From assembly GCA_040374085.1 (NCBI GenBank), contig JBEIVB010000008.1, positions 1-46,630 of the forward strand: a stretch of DNA of 46,630 nt, read 5' to 3'. This stretch comes from JBEIVB01 sp040374085. Lineage in GTDB: Bacteria; Bacteroidota; Bacteroidia; UBA4408. The stretch's first letter is position 1. Each line of letters opens with the position of its first letter. This document shows, one piece after another, positions 23,897 to 32,536 of the stretch. The notes beneath the pieces were generated by a model that was given only the letters and a program-made list of their open reading frames with translations, had not been told where the DNA came from and made no database searches. Both the position numbers and the translations under genes were made by a program.

Positions 23897-25015
23897 TTAC
23901 GGTTGTAAAAGTGAGGGGTGAACGGCTTTGCCTTGTTCCACGAGCAGGCAGCCCGCTACAATTTCATCTTCGCGGTTGAGGTTGAGGCCCTCTTCGCCGA
24001 GGATGAGCTCGAGCACGGCCAGCACATTGCGGGCAAAGAGGTCGCTGGCATTCAGGGGAAGGTGAGCCGGAAGGTTGGCCTCGCCCAAGATGGTAACGCC
24101 GCGGTGCACCACGGTTTCGTTGAGGCGGCTGAGGGCGCAGTTGCCCCCCTGCTCCACGGCCATGTCTACCACCACCGAGCCGGGCTTCATTGCTTCTACC
24201 ATGGCCTGGGTAATGAGCATGGGTGCTTTTTTACCGGGTATAAGGGCAGTGGTAACCACCAGGTCGGCCTGACTCACATGCTGGGCAATGAGGGCCTGCT
24301 GACGGGCCAAAAAATCTTCGGATACCCCTTTCACGTAGCCGCCTTCTATGCGCACGCTCTCATCTTGTTTCAGCTCTATAAACCTGCCGCCGAGCGACTC
24401 TACCTGCTCCTTGGTTTCGGGGCGAATGTCGCTCACCTCCACCACCGCCCCCAGGCGCTTGGCCGTGGCAATGGCCTGCAGCCCCGCTACTCCGGCTCCC
24501 ATGATCACCACCTTGGCCGGACGAATGGTACCGGCTGCGGTCATCAGCATCGGAAAAATCTTGCCAAGTGCCTGGGCTCCAAGCAAAACGGCTTTGTACC
24601 CGGCCAAATTGGCCTGAGAGCTGAGCACATCCATCTTCTGTGCACGAGATATGCGCGGAATGGCGTCGAGGGAAATGAGGGTTATACCCGCATCGCACGC
24701 GGCCTGAACAACGCCCGGATGCATGGAGGCAAGCACCAACCCCATCCAGGCAGTGCCCCGAGGCAGGGTGGACAACAGAGCGGGGTCGGGAGGATTGATG
24801 CCCAGCCACAAAGCGGGCTGAACCAGCATCTCTGCGCGGGGCTTAACGGATGCCCCAACCTGCTCATACTGTTCGTCTGATAAAAAAGAACCTTCTCCGG
24901 CTCCTTTCTCCACCCAAACCGTATGCTTTTTTTGCACCAACAGGCGCACCACATCCGGTGTGAGCGCTACGCGACGCTCGCCTTGCCGGGTTTCTTTTGA
25001 AAGACAAAGGATCAT
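23897..25015 (-). CDS. pntAA: NAD(P)+ transhydrogenase, alpha subunit NAD-binding part
   Basis: The 372-residue protein holds the NAD(H)-binding domain I. It starts MILCLSKETRQGERRVALTP, the alanine-dehydrogenase/PntA N-terminal pattern, and contains VVIMGAGVAGLQAIATAKRLGAVVEVSD (Rossmann GxGxxG) and TALIPGKKAPMLIT. The start is ATG at 25015. The set of three split subunits in the order AA-AB-B is a known arrangement in Bacteroidota and alphaproteobacteria. A TACATTTG box at 25056..25063 is the likely promoter. The enzyme links the proton gradient to NADPH supply. Confidence 0.95.
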   Translation of the reverse strand: MILCLSKETRQGERRVALTPDVVRLLVQKKHTVWVEKGAGEGSFLSDEQYEQVGASVKPRAEMLVQPALWLGINPPDPALLSTLPRGTAWMGLVLASMHPGVVQAACDAGITLISLDAIPRISRAQKMDVLSSQANLAGYKAVLLGAQALGKIFPMLMTAAGTIRPAKVVIMGAGVAGLQAIATAKRLGAVVEVSDIRPETKEQVESLGGRFIELKQDESVRIEGGYVKGVSEDFLARQQALIAQHVSQADLVVTTALIPGKKAPMLITQAMVEAMKPGSVVVDMAVEQGGNCALSRLNETVVHRGVTILGEANLPAHLPLNASDLFARNVLAVLELILGEEGLNLNREDEIVAGCLLVEQGKAVHPSLLQP

Positions 25016-25055
25016 GTTGCTGAGCCGGCCCTGAATAAGCCAAGACCGGGTAGCT

Positions 25056-25063
25056 CAAATGTA
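25056..25063 (-). promoter_or_regulatory. Promoter -7 box TACATTTG of the pnt operon
   Basis: On the - strand this box fits TAnnTTTG fully. It is 40 bases before the pntAA ATG. A T-rich stretch (TTTT) lies near the -33 position, so the -33 match is only partial. Confidence 0.55.
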
Positions 25064-25081
25064 ATGGCACCAAGAGTTGGG

Positions 25082-25106
25082 AAAAGCGCCGCCCGCGCTT
25101 TTTTTT
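25082..25106 (-). terminator. Candidate terminator between porT and pntAA
   Basis: AAAAGCGC (25082..25089) and GCGCTTTT (25095..25102) form an 8-base stem with a 5-base loop. On the - strand only the stem's own TTTT serves as U-tract; on the + strand eight T follow, so it looks stronger in that direction even though no + strand gene precedes it. Confidence 0.45.
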
Positions 25107-25143
25107 CACCACGTTATGAACCGTTCAGAAAACGGAACGCTTA

Positions 25144-25857
25144 TTACTCAAAGGTAAGGGAGAGGTAAAAAAGACGCGAGGTCAATCGGTCTATGGCGCT
25201 GGTATAAATGCTGCCGTCGCGCACCAACAAATCGCGCATGCCAAAGCTGTATTTGAGCTCCGGACTGAGCTTAAAGTATTCGAGGTAAAAGTCCATACCC
25301 AAGCCAACCTCATACATGAAATCGTTCTTACGGATCTTCACAATAACGTTGTCGATGGAACCAGGTGCAAGGTCCTTGGTTGAGGACATATCGAGAACAT
25401 ACTTCATACCTCCTACAAGATAAAAGCGTATGTTGTTGAGGCGCGCGCTTTTGTATTTGAGCAACAACGGAAACTCAAGAAAGGTACTCTCGAGGGGCTT
25501 CTCCACGTCTAATGGGCCGTACTGTTTGGTGTTGATGGTGTACACCAATTTTCTGCTCACAAAGGATATGGCCGGAATAAAACGTACATCGAGGTATTCA
25601 AGAAAAGAATAGTTTGCGATGAGGCCAATGCAAAAGCCGGGTTGGGATTCCGAACGGATGGCAAACAAGCTGTCGTTGGTGGCCAGAGTGCTGTTGAACC
25701 GGGTAATGAAACCTGCTGAGTTTACTTGCAGGGAGAAGCCATAATGCATGGTCTTCTTATCGAAGTTGGGCAGGTTCAACACCCGTTGCTTTTGCGCAAA
25801 TGCCTCGCCCATGCAAAGCAGCAAAAGCAGCAAAACAAATGGGCTTAGGGGTTTCAT
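25144..25857 (-). CDS. porT: PorT-family outer-membrane protein (type 9 secretion-related)
   Basis: The start is ATG at 25857, giving a signal peptide (MKPLSPFVLLLLLLCMGEAFAQ) and 237 residues. The mature start KQRVLNLPNFDKKTMHYGFSLQVNSAGF matches the PorT pattern NLPNFD-x-K-x-x-H-x-GF. The rest is beta-strand-rich (PELKYSFGMRDLL, LFYLSLTFE at the end), as in eight-stranded outer-membrane barrels. PorT is needed for the type 9 secretion system in Porphyromonas. It follows ubiE by 29 bases, an association I recall as common in Bacteroidota. The T9SS substrate at 10605..13325 is in the same window. Confidence 0.85.
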   Translation of the reverse strand: MKPLSPFVLLLLLLCMGEAFAQKQRVLNLPNFDKKTMHYGFSLQVNSAGFITRFNSTLATNDSLFAIRSESQPGFCIGLIANYSFLEYLDVRFIPAISFVSRKLVYTINTKQYGPLDVEKPLESTFLEFPLLLKYKSARLNNIRFYLVGGMKYVLDMSSTKDLAPGSIDNVIVKIRKNDFMYEVGLGMDFYLEYFKLSPELKYSFGMRDLLVRDGSIYTSAIDRLTSRLFYLSLTFE

Positions 25858-25886
25858 AGTCAACAGGTATGGCAGCGGGCTCTAAT

Positions 25887-26630
25887 TTAGGATTTGTTTG
25901 CCTTCATTCCGGTGTAGATGGTGGCAATGCCCCCGGTGAGGCGTTTCTCTTTGCAATGTTGAAATCCGCATTTACGCATGTGCTCCAGCATGACCTCGCC
26001 ATCCGGAAAGGCCTGTACCGATTCGGGCAGGTAGCTGTAAGCCGCTGCATCGCCGGAAACTCGGTTGCCAACGGTAGGCAACAACTTTGTAAAATAAAAA
26101 CGATAGAGTTGTTTCATGGGAAACTTCCTGGGTCGGCTAAACTCCAGCACCACCAGCATTCCGCCCGGCCTAAGCACCCGGTTCATTTCCCACAACCCCG
26201 CATCGAGGTGCTCGAAGTTGCGAACCCCAAAGGCCACGCTAACGGCGTCGAACGCGCCCTCTTCAAAGGGTAAGTGCTCGGCGTCGGCTTTCTGAAGGTG
26301 AATGAGCTCTTTTAGTCCACGCGCTTCAATTTTCTTTCGCCCCAAAGCCAGCATGCCTTCCGAAAGGTCAACCCCAACAATGCGCTCGGGCTTCAGATGC
26401 CTTTCCATCAGGGCGAGATCGGCGGTTCCGGTGGCCACATCGAGCACACGGCGAGGACGGGCTGTTTTGAGGATGCGCACCACTTTGCGGCGCCAGCCTA
26501 CATCTATGCCCAAAGAAAGAAGTCGATTCAAAAAGTCGTAGCGCGGTGCAATGGCATCAAACATAGCCTCTACCTGGTGGGCCTTGCTGCCGGGTTTATC
26601 GCCGTATGGTTTTACAACTGGTTCGGTCAT
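25887..26630 (-). CDS. ubiE: Demethylmenaquinone methyltransferase (UbiE/MenG)
   Basis: The start is ATG at 26630 (MTEPVVKPYGDKPGSKAHQV); the longer frame overlaps the upstream kinase gene. The 247-residue protein carries VEAMFDAIAPRYDFLNRLLSLGID, which is the family's first signature, SAM-binding VLDVATGTADLAL, DLSEGMLALG, the second signature VSVAFGVRNFEHLDAGLWEMNRVLRPGG, and a C-terminal GGIATIYTGMK. It methylates demethylmenaquinone, the last step of menaquinone synthesis. It is followed by porT and preceded by the heptose-kinase-like gene, all on the - strand. Confidence 0.96.
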   Translation of the reverse strand: MTEPVVKPYGDKPGSKAHQVEAMFDAIAPRYDFLNRLLSLGIDVGWRRKVVRILKTARPRRVLDVATGTADLALMERHLKPERIVGVDLSEGMLALGRKKIEARGLKELIHLQKADAEHLPFEEGAFDAVSVAFGVRNFEHLDAGLWEMNRVLRPGGMLVVLEFSRPRKFPMKQLYRFYFTKLLPTVGNRVSGDAAAYSYLPESVQAFPDGEVMLEHMRKCGFQHCKEKRLTGGIATIYTGMKANKS

Positions 26631-26667
26631 GGCATCGAAACCCGAAACGGGCGCGCTTGTTCGTGGG

Positions 26668-27663
26668 TTAGTAGAGGTGAAGCCGCCGCGCTTCTTTCCA
26701 GAGTCGCTGGTGGGTGAGCGGCACCACCCCAACGGATTCGCATACGAGCCCTCCTGCCAGATTGCACAGACGGGCCATGGTTTCCGGATCTATCTTGGCC
26801 GCAAGGCAACAGGCGGCAACGGCAATAACGGTGTCGCCGGCACCCGATACGTCGGCCACGGTACGCAGGTGGGCATCCTCATGCACGTGTCGGCGACCAT
26901 CGGTCCAAAAGATGCCCTTATCGGAAAGCGTAACCATGAGGGTTGCGGCACCGGTTTTGGTGAGGATGGATTTCGCGTTTTTCTTCAGGGCATCGACCAG
27001 CGGCAAGCCGGCGGTCTCAAAGCCAATGCCATCCTGCAATTCGCGTAGGTTGGGTTTAAACAGGGTGCACCCTTCAAAATGAAGGAAGCGCTCTCGTTTG
27101 GGGTCAACAGCGGTGGGAATCTTGCGCCTTCTGGCCTGAACCAGCATCTCCTGAACAAGCTCGGCGCTGAGGGTGCCTTTGTCGTAGTCTTCAAAGAGGA
27201 TGACCTCGGGTTTCCAACGCTGAAGGATTCGGCCATAGGCCTCTATGGTGCGCTGAGATTCTGCCTCGGTGGGTGGATGCACCTCTTCACGATCGAGGCG
27301 CAAGAGTTGATGCTGCCCTGCCATGAACCGGGTTTTGGCGGTGGTGATGCGATCTGCGCTGGCCTGCACAAAAGCCGTGTTCAGGCCATGCTGCTGCAAA
27401 AGCGCCTGCAAACGGTCTCCATCGGAATCGGTGCCGCATACGCTCAACAACAATGGCTCGGCACCGAGGGTGTGGAGGTTGAGGGCCACGTTGGCGGCTC
27501 CACCCAGACGGTGCTCGGTGTGGTTCTCTTGCAACACCGGAACCGGAGCCTCCGGTGATATGCGCCCAACCCTACCCCGAACGTAGGTGTCGAGCATAAC
27601 ATCGCCCACCACTAAAACGCGGCGGCCCTGAAAGGGATGGGGAGGCTTGGGGCTGGGCGACAT
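26668..27663 (-). CDS. rfaE1: PfkB-family kinase, D-glycero-beta-D-manno-heptose-7-phosphate kinase-like
   Basis: The 331-residue protein matches the N-terminal half of HldE/RfaE. It has VLVVGDVMLDTYVRGRVGRISPEAPVPVL, then RLGGAANVALNL, then the PfkB signature 2 region with DVSGAGDTVIAVAACCLA where the catalytic Asp is in GAGDT. It makes heptose-1,7-bisphosphate for the lipopolysaccharide core or a related sugar. The nucleotidyltransferase half is absent, so this is the split form. The gene starts 3 bases before the aminotransferase stop, so the aminotransferase is upstream and coupled. A different sugar substrate is possible, since some Bacteroidota carry this kinase without obvious heptose pathways. 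Confidence 0.85.
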   Translation of the reverse strand: MSPSPKPPHPFQGRRVLVVGDVMLDTYVRGRVGRISPEAPVPVLQENHTEHRLGGAANVALNLHTLGAEPLLLSVCGTDSDGDRLQALLQQHGLNTAFVQASADRITTAKTRFMAGQHQLLRLDREEVHPPTEAESQRTIEAYGRILQRWKPEVILFEDYDKGTLSAELVQEMLVQARRRKIPTAVDPKRERFLHFEGCTLFKPNLRELQDGIGFETAGLPLVDALKKNAKSILTKTGAATLMVTLSDKGIFWTDGRRHVHEDAHLRTVADVSGAGDTVIAVAACCLAAKIDPETMARLCNLAGGLVCESVGVVPLTHQRLWKEARRLHLY

Positions 27664-27666
27664 GGT

Positions 27667-28881
27667 TTAGTTCAACTGAGCCAAGGCTGCCGCCATGCGC
27701 TCAATAGCTTTGCGGATCTGGGCTTCTGAGCAAGCATAGGAAAATCGAAAACAGCTGTCGTCGCCAAAGGCATCGCCCGAAACAACGGCCACGTGCGCCT
27801 CATCCAGAAGATACATGGCAAAGTCGGAGGAGTTGCGGATGACGCGCTCGCCCTTGGCTTTGCCGAAGTAATGGGTGATGTCTGGAAACACATAGAAGGC
27901 ACCGTCGGGAACGTTGCACTTAATGCCGGGTATGGCGCTCAACAGCTCCACCACCAGGTTCCGCCTCTGCAGGAAGGATTCGCGCATGGGCTCTACCACA
28001 ATGGGGTCGGCGTTAACGGCTGCAAGGGCCGCCATCTGCGATACCGAACAGGTTCCGGAAGTAAACTGACCCTGCATTTTCTCGCAAGCCTTGGCAATCC
28101 ATAAGGGAGCCCCAATGTACCCAATGCGCCAGCCGGTCATGGCAAAGCCTTTCGAAACGCCATTAACGGTAATCGTGCGGTCCATCATACCCGGTATGGA
28201 GGCCATGCTGCAATGCGCACCGAGGTAGTTGATGTGCTCATATATTTCATCCGATACAACCAAAACGTTTGGAAAATCGGCCAACACATCGGCCAGGGCC
28301 TGCAGCTCCTCGCGGGAATAAACAGACCCGCTGGGGTTGCAAGGACTCGAAAAGATGAGCATGCGGGTTTTGGCGGTTAGGGCCTTGCGCAGAGCATCGG
28401 GCTTAACCTTAAAGTTGTCGTGCACGGTGCTGGGCACAAAAACCGGAACACCATCTGCAAGCTTGATGAGTTCGAGGTAACTTACCCAGTAAGGAACCGG
28501 AATCAAGACCTCTTCGCCTTCATTTAAAAGACTTAATATAACATTGGCGATGCTTTGCTTGGCACCGGTGCTCACCACAATTTGTTCGGGCTTGTAGCTG
28601 AGGCCGTTGTCGCGCTCAAATTTGCGGGAAATGGCAGCGCGCAGTTCGGCAAAGCCGGGCACCGGAGTGTAGTGGGTGATGTTGTTGTGTATGGCCGCGC
28701 AGGCAGCATCCTTAATGAAACCCGGTGTCTCAAAGTCGGGCTCACCAATGGAAAGATTCACCACGTCTATGCCTTGGGCCGTCATCTCGCGGCTGCGGCG
28801 GGCCATGGCCAAGGTTTGGGACTCTGCCAGCTTATCCAGCCTACTGGCCGGCTGCTGGCTCAACTTTTGGGTGGAATTCAT
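27667..28881 (-). CDS. aspC: Pyridoxal-phosphate aminotransferase, aspartate type
   Basis: The enzyme is a class I aminotransferase: 404 residues with GEPDFETP, IVVSTGAKQSIANVI, PYWVSYLE, FSSPCNPSGSVYS, VVSDEIYEHI and the lysine in NGVSKGFAMTGWRIGYIGAP, which forms the Schiff base with PLP. The C-terminus has FRFSYACSEAQIRKAIER with the family's Arg. It matches prokaryotic 1b-type aspartate/prephenate aminotransferases. The ATG at 28881 begins MNSTQKLS. It precedes the heptose-kinase gene with a 3-base gap, so the pair is probably one transcript. Exact substrate preference cannot be told. Confidence 0.93.
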   Translation of the reverse strand: MNSTQKLSQQPASRLDKLAESQTLAMARRSREMTAQGIDVVNLSIGEPDFETPGFIKDAACAAIHNNITHYTPVPGFAELRAAISRKFERDNGLSYKPEQIVVSTGAKQSIANVILSLLNEGEEVLIPVPYWVSYLELIKLADGVPVFVPSTVHDNFKVKPDALRKALTAKTRMLIFSSPCNPSGSVYSREELQALADVLADFPNVLVVSDEIYEHINYLGAHCSMASIPGMMDRTITVNGVSKGFAMTGWRIGYIGAPLWIAKACEKMQGQFTSGTCSVSQMAALAAVNADPIVVEPMRESFLQRRNLVVELLSAIPGIKCNVPDGAFYVFPDITHYFGKAKGERVIRNSSDFAMYLLDEAHVAVVSGDAFGDDSCFRFSYACSEAQIRKAIERMAAALAQLN

Positions 28882-28938
28882 CCGTATGGGCTTGTTCTAG
28901 AGTGGGGCGAAGCTATTAAAGTTTTGGCAATTGCCGGG

Positions 28939-29406
28939 TTACAGGCCGGTACTATCGGAAGCCCCGGTGGTGGGCAGTGCAAAGGCATCCATGGGCAGGT
29001 CGCCCACCTCCACCCCGCGCATTTGGCTCAACTCTTTTTGCAAGGCTTCGTGAAACCCTTCGCTCACCCAAACGCACCCAAACATGCCAAAGCCCACCGT
29101 GCGCGACGATCCATCTACTGAAAACTGTGAGAGGGAGAACAAACCCCAGTTCCTGCGATTCAGTGTTGTTGCCAAGACTTGCTCCAAAACAGCATCGCCC
29201 AAGAGCATGCCCAACTTATTGTCCAGCTCAGAAGGTTGGTTCTTGAGGTTCCCTTGCCTTGCCTTAGCCTCCATGCTGCTGCGCAGGCTGTTGTGCAGGA
29301 CAAAGCGGTGACGATCGAGGTCGGGATTGGTGATCAAGGCAATCCCGGAAAAGAGCGCCAAAGCACAGGATAACCAACCCCACCAAGCCGAAAAAAAACG
29401 CTTCAT
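28939..29406 (-). CDS. Small membrane-anchored protein of unknown function (DUF4359-like)
   Basis: This 155-residue protein has one N-terminal hydrophobic helix (about residues 8-26, WWGWLSCALALFSGIALIT), followed by NPDLDRHRFVLHNSLR and a soluble domain. The end of the domain, NWGLFSLSQFSV and TVGFGMFGCVWV, is beta-like. The NPD-x-x-x-x-x-F start after the helix resembles DUF4359-type proteins, but I am not sure. The ATG at 29406 is 18 bases after the LolD-like ATPase stop, so it may share that transcript. Membrane attachment of an otherwise periplasmic domain is likely. Confidence 0.6.
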   Translation of the reverse strand: MKRFFSAWWGWLSCALALFSGIALITNPDLDRHRFVLHNSLRSSMEAKARQGNLKNQPSELDNKLGMLLGDAVLEQVLATTLNRRNWGLFSLSQFSVDGSSRTVGFGMFGCVWVSEGFHEALQKELSQMRGVEVGDLPMDAFALPTTGASDSTGL

Positions 29407-29424
29407 GAATTAAGGGAATTGCAC

Positions 29425-30135
29425 CTACACCTTCCGAGGATTGGGGTTGACCTCATCGCGCTCCACTTTTCCATCTTTCAAACGTATGATGCGGTGCGCA
29501 TATTGAGCAATGTCTTCTTCGTGGGTTACCACAATAACGGTGTTTCCGTTGAGGTGAATCTGGTTGAAGAGGGCCATAATTTCATAAGATGTTTTGGAAT
29601 CGAGGTTTCCCGTGGGTTCGTCGGCCAGGATGATGGCGGGGTGGTTAACCAACGCCCTGGCCACGGCCACGCGCTGACGCTGGCCTCCGCTGAGCTCGTT
29701 GGGCTTGTGCTTGATGCGGTCGCCCAAACCCACTTCGGAAAGCACTTGAGTAGCTCTGCTGTTGCGGTCCTCTTTATTCCAACCGGCGTAAATGAGGGGC
29801 AAAGCCACATTATCTAAGGCAGTAGAACGGGGCAGAAGGTTAAAGGTCTGAAAGATGAATCCGATCTCTTTGTTGCGGATCTCCGCCAACTGGCTGTCAC
29901 CAAGTGCACTCACGTCGTTTCCGTTCAGCACGTAACGCCCTTTGCTCGGCGTATCCAGGCAGCCCAGAATGTTCATGAGGGTGCTCTTTCCAGATCCCGA
30001 GGGTCCCATCAAGGCTACGTATTCATTTTTGTTGATGACCAGATCCACGCCCCGTAAGGCCTGAATGGTCTCGGTACCAATGCGGAAATGCCGCTCTATG
30101 CCCTGGAGGGTGATGATGGGTTGTGGCGTGCTCAT
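29425..30135 (-). CDS. ABC transporter ATPase, LolD/MacB type
   Basis: This 236-residue ATPase has Walker A GPSGSGKST, the LolD-type region NKEIGFIFQTFNLLPRSTALDNVALPL, signature ELSGGQRQRVAVARAL, Walker B IILADEPTGNLDS and the H-loop VTHEEDIA. Proteins like it drive either lipoprotein release (LolCDE) or MacB-type efflux with a partner permease. No matching permease (FtsX/MacB fold) is adjacent in the window, so its partner must be elsewhere or it acts alone. Its ATG at 30135 lies 9 bases after the stop of the methyltransferase gene on the same strand. Confidence 0.92.
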   Translation of the reverse strand: MSTPQPIITLQGIERHFRIGTETIQALRGVDLVINKNEYVALMGPSGSGKSTLMNILGCLDTPSKGRYVLNGNDVSALGDSQLAEIRNKEIGFIFQTFNLLPRSTALDNVALPLIYAGWNKEDRNSRATQVLSEVGLGDRIKHKPNELSGGQRQRVAVARALVNHPAIILADEPTGNLDSKTSYEIMALFNQIHLNGNTVIVVTHEEDIAQYAHRIIRLKDGKVERDEVNPNPRKV

Positions 30136-30144
30136 GGGTTTGGC

Positions 30145-30927
30145 TTATGAAAGACGCAGCTGAAAGGACTGGCGGCTGAGGTTGGGATCAAAAAACAGAA
30201 GTCCGAGGTCAAAGGTATCAATTGCAACCCGCACGCTGGGGTGTTGTGAAAGGGTTTTCCAGGCTTGCTTCATTTCGGGCGACCAGTGTATGTCGTCGAA
30301 CACGAGAAGGGTGCGCTCGTGGCAATAGGGCAGCAACCGCTCGAAATACGTGAGGGTGGCCTCAAGGGTGTGGTTTCCATCCACAAAGGCAAAGTCGATG
30401 CGTTGCAACGATTGCAGGGCGGGCAACAGGGTATGCTCAAAGTTTCCGGTAACCACGGTTGCATTGCGGAACCCGACCTTATGGAGAAGGCGCTGAGCAT
30501 AACCTGCGGTCTCGGGGCAACCTTCGAGCCCGAGGTAGCGGGCATTGGGGCGGGCTGCAGCGAGGTGAAGGGCGGTGAGTCCAACAGAGGTGCCCACTTC
30601 GAGTAGGGTATCGGCCTGCACGTGGTCTGCCAGGCGAAACAGCAGTTGGGCTTGCTCGAGGGGTTTTGCGCTGCGGCGCGCCAGGCGTCCCACCTTCACC
30701 GGGCCCGAACGCCGTCCGGCGCCCAGGTCGAGGCGGTTCAGCACCGTAGCGTCGCCCAGCACGTCCTCTCGGATGCGTTCCAGGCGAGGAAACGCAGAGA
30801 AGGTGCGCACCTTGGGCATCACGCAGGTGAGCAGATGAAACACCATAGGGCTGTGAACCCCATGCGCATCAACGGATCGCCAGCGAAAAACGCACCACTC
30901 CCACAACCGAAAAAACAGCAAGCGCAT
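30145..30927 (-). CDS. SAM-dependent methyltransferase, O-methyltransferase-like
   Basis: The 260-residue protein has the SAM-binding core LLEVGTSVGLTALHLAAARP (motif I), LGLEGCPETAGYAQRLL (motif II) and IDFAFVDGNHTLEATLTYFERLLPY, which resembles the FVDA(D)K motif region of class I O-methyltransferases. A short N-terminal part with FRWRSVDAHGVHSPMVFHLLT is unusual. The substrate is not known. It reads away from rodA across a 120-base gap holding a TACCTTTG box at 30932..30939. ABC ATPase gene 9 bases downstream on the same strand. Confidence 0.85.
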   Translation of the reverse strand: MRLLFFRLWEWCVFRWRSVDAHGVHSPMVFHLLTCVMPKVRTFSAFPRLERIREDVLGDATVLNRLDLGAGRRSGPVKVGRLARRSAKPLEQAQLLFRLADHVQADTLLEVGTSVGLTALHLAAARPNARYLGLEGCPETAGYAQRLLHKVGFRNATVVTGNFEHTLLPALQSLQRIDFAFVDGNHTLEATLTYFERLLPYCHERTLLVFDDIHWSPEMKQAWKTLSQHPSVRVAIDTFDLGLLFFDPNLSRQSFQLRLS

Positions 30928-30931
30928 GGCC

Positions 30932-30939
30932 CAAAGGTA
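30932..30939 (-). promoter_or_regulatory. Promoter -7 box TACCTTTG before the methyltransferase
   Basis: On the - strand the box TACCTTTG ends 4 bases before the ATG at 30927. It fits TAnnTTTG fully, so transcription would start at or next to the start codon. The opposite strand has CACCTTTG at 31023..31030 before rodA, one mismatch to the consensus. Confidence 0.5.
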
Positions 30940-31047
30940 GGCGAATACCCCGCCTTATGTTTTCCTGCCCGGGTCGTTCAAAACATTTTTTCGAGAGCAC
31001 AGAAAAAGCCACTGGGTTGAAGCACCTTTGCACATACAAAACTAACC

Positions 31048-32307
31048 ATGCGCAAGCAAGGCGGCATTTTCCGCAACATCGATTGGTGGCTCGTGGGCAT
31101 CTATTTGCTGATGGTGCTGCTGGGTTGGCTCAACGTATACGCCGCGGTGTACAACGAAGAGCACCAGGCCATCACCGATTTCTCCCAGAAATACGGTAAG
31201 CAATTGGTGTGGATCCTCTCCAGCCTTTTCATAGCCATGCTCATCTTGGTGGTGGAGGGCAATTTTTTTGCTGCCTTCTCCTATCCCATATACGGCATTC
31301 TTTTGGCCATGCTGGTGCTGGTACTTTTTATAGGAAAGGAGGTGTCGGGCAGTAAGAGCTGGTTTGGTATTGGCGATTTCGGTGTGCAACCCGCTGAGTT
31401 TGCCAAGTTTGCCACACTCATGGCCCTGGCCAAGTACCTCGGAAACATCAACACGAAGATGACCGAGAACCGCACCAAGATCATCTCGGCCATCATCATA
31501 CTCGTTCCCATGATGCTCATCGTGTTGGAAAACGAAACAGGGGTGGCGCTGGTCTACAGTGCTTTTGTATTGGTGCTCTACCGCGAAGGCTTATCCGGCA
31601 ATTTCCTTCTGTTGGGCCTTGCATTGGCTCTGCTCTTCCTGCTGGCCTTGTTGGTGAACCAGCTCATTTTGCTGGTGGTGTTGGCCGTGCTGTGCTTCCT
31701 TCTGTTCATGATGGTGCGCAAAACCACCCAAAACATTCTGGTGGTGGCGATTATTTTTTTGGCCTCTGGAGGTGTGGTGTACGGAGTGCAATACGCCTTC
31801 AATAAGCTGGAGCCGCACCAGAAAACGCGCATAAACGTTTTCCTGGGTAAGGAGAGCGACAAGAAAAAAGCAGGCTACAACGTAAACCAAAGCCTCATAG
31901 CCATTGGCTCGGGCGGCATTGCCGGCAAAGGCTTTCTGCAAGGAACGCAAACGAAATACGACTTCGTGCCCGAGCAAAGCACAGATTTCATTTTCTGCAC
32001 CGTGGGCGAGGAGTGGGGTTTCCTTGGCGCAGCGGTTGTGGTGGTGCTTTTCTTGGCCCTCATGATCCGCGTGGTGCAGGTGGCCGAGCGACAACGATCG
32101 CCCTACAGCCGTGTCTACGGCTATGGGGTTGCCTCGATTCTGTTCTTTCACTTTTTTGTAAACGTGGGCATGACCATTGGACTAATGCCCGTAATCGGAA
32201 TACCCTTGCCTTTTTTCAGCTACGGTGGGTCTTCCCTTTGGGCATTCACCATTCTGCTTTTCATCCTCATCAAACTGGATGCCTACCGCCTCGATATTTT
32301 GAGGTAA
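31048..32307 (+). CDS. rodA: Peptidoglycan glycosyltransferase RodA (SEDS family)
   Basis: RodA polymerises lipid II into glycan strands for side-wall growth. The 419-residue protein has about ten membrane helices and SEDS motifs: GVQPAEFAKF, a large loop with GSGGIAGKGFLQGTQTKYDF and VPEQSTDFIFCTVGEEWG, then NVGMTIGLMPVIGIPLPFFSYGGSS near the end. The start is ATG at 31048, 17 bases after a CACCTTTG box (31023..31030). The usual partner PBP2 (mrdA) is not in view; it would be expected upstream in many bacteria, but here the upstream gene is divergent. Two tRNA genes follow on the same strand. Confidence 0.95.
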   Translation: MRKQGGIFRNIDWWLVGIYLLMVLLGWLNVYAAVYNEEHQAITDFSQKYGKQLVWILSSLFIAMLILVVEGNFFAAFSYPIYGILLAMLVLVLFIGKEVSGSKSWFGIGDFGVQPAEFAKFATLMALAKYLGNINTKMTENRTKIISAIIILVPMMLIVLENETGVALVYSAFVLVLYREGLSGNFLLLGLALALLFLLALLVNQLILLVVLAVLCFLLFMMVRKTTQNILVVAIIFLASGGVVYGVQYAFNKLEPHQKTRINVFLGKESDKKKAGYNVNQSLIAIGSGGIAGKGFLQGTQTKYDFVPEQSTDFIFCTVGEEWGFLGAAVVVVLFLALMIRVVQVAERQRSPYSRVYGYGVASILFFHFFVNVGMTIGLMPVIGIPLPFFSYGGSSLWAFTILLFILIKLDAYRLDILR

Positions 32308-32367
32308 ATTGTAACGCATTGAAAATTGGGCACTTACCATTTTTTTTGTGCGGGCTCATCACTTTTG

Positions 32368-32398
32368 TTTGCAGGTTTCGCACCAAGGCATACTTTTG
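32368..32398 (+). promoter_or_regulatory. tRNA promoter TTTG-N19-TACTTTTG
   Basis: TTTG at 32368..32371 and TACTTTTG at 32391..32398 have 19 bases between them, identical in form to the hppA promoter. It lies 11 bases before the first base of tRNA-Gly. Confidence 0.8.
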
Positions 32399-32409
32399 TG
32401 GTCCCTTAT

Positions 32410-32482
<73 letters not shown>

Positions 32483-32490
32483 CCAAAAGC

Positions 32491-32517
32491 CCCCTGCCAC
32501 GCAGGGGTTCTTTTTTT
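32491..32517 (+). terminator. Rho-independent terminator after tRNA-Gly
   Basis: CCCCTGC-CAC-GCAGGGG forms a perfect 7-base stem (32491..32507), followed by TTC and seven T. It lies between the two tRNA genes, so tRNA-Leu probably has its own promoter or depends on readthrough. Confidence 0.85.
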
Positions 32518-32536
32518 GAGCACACCTCAAAACCCT

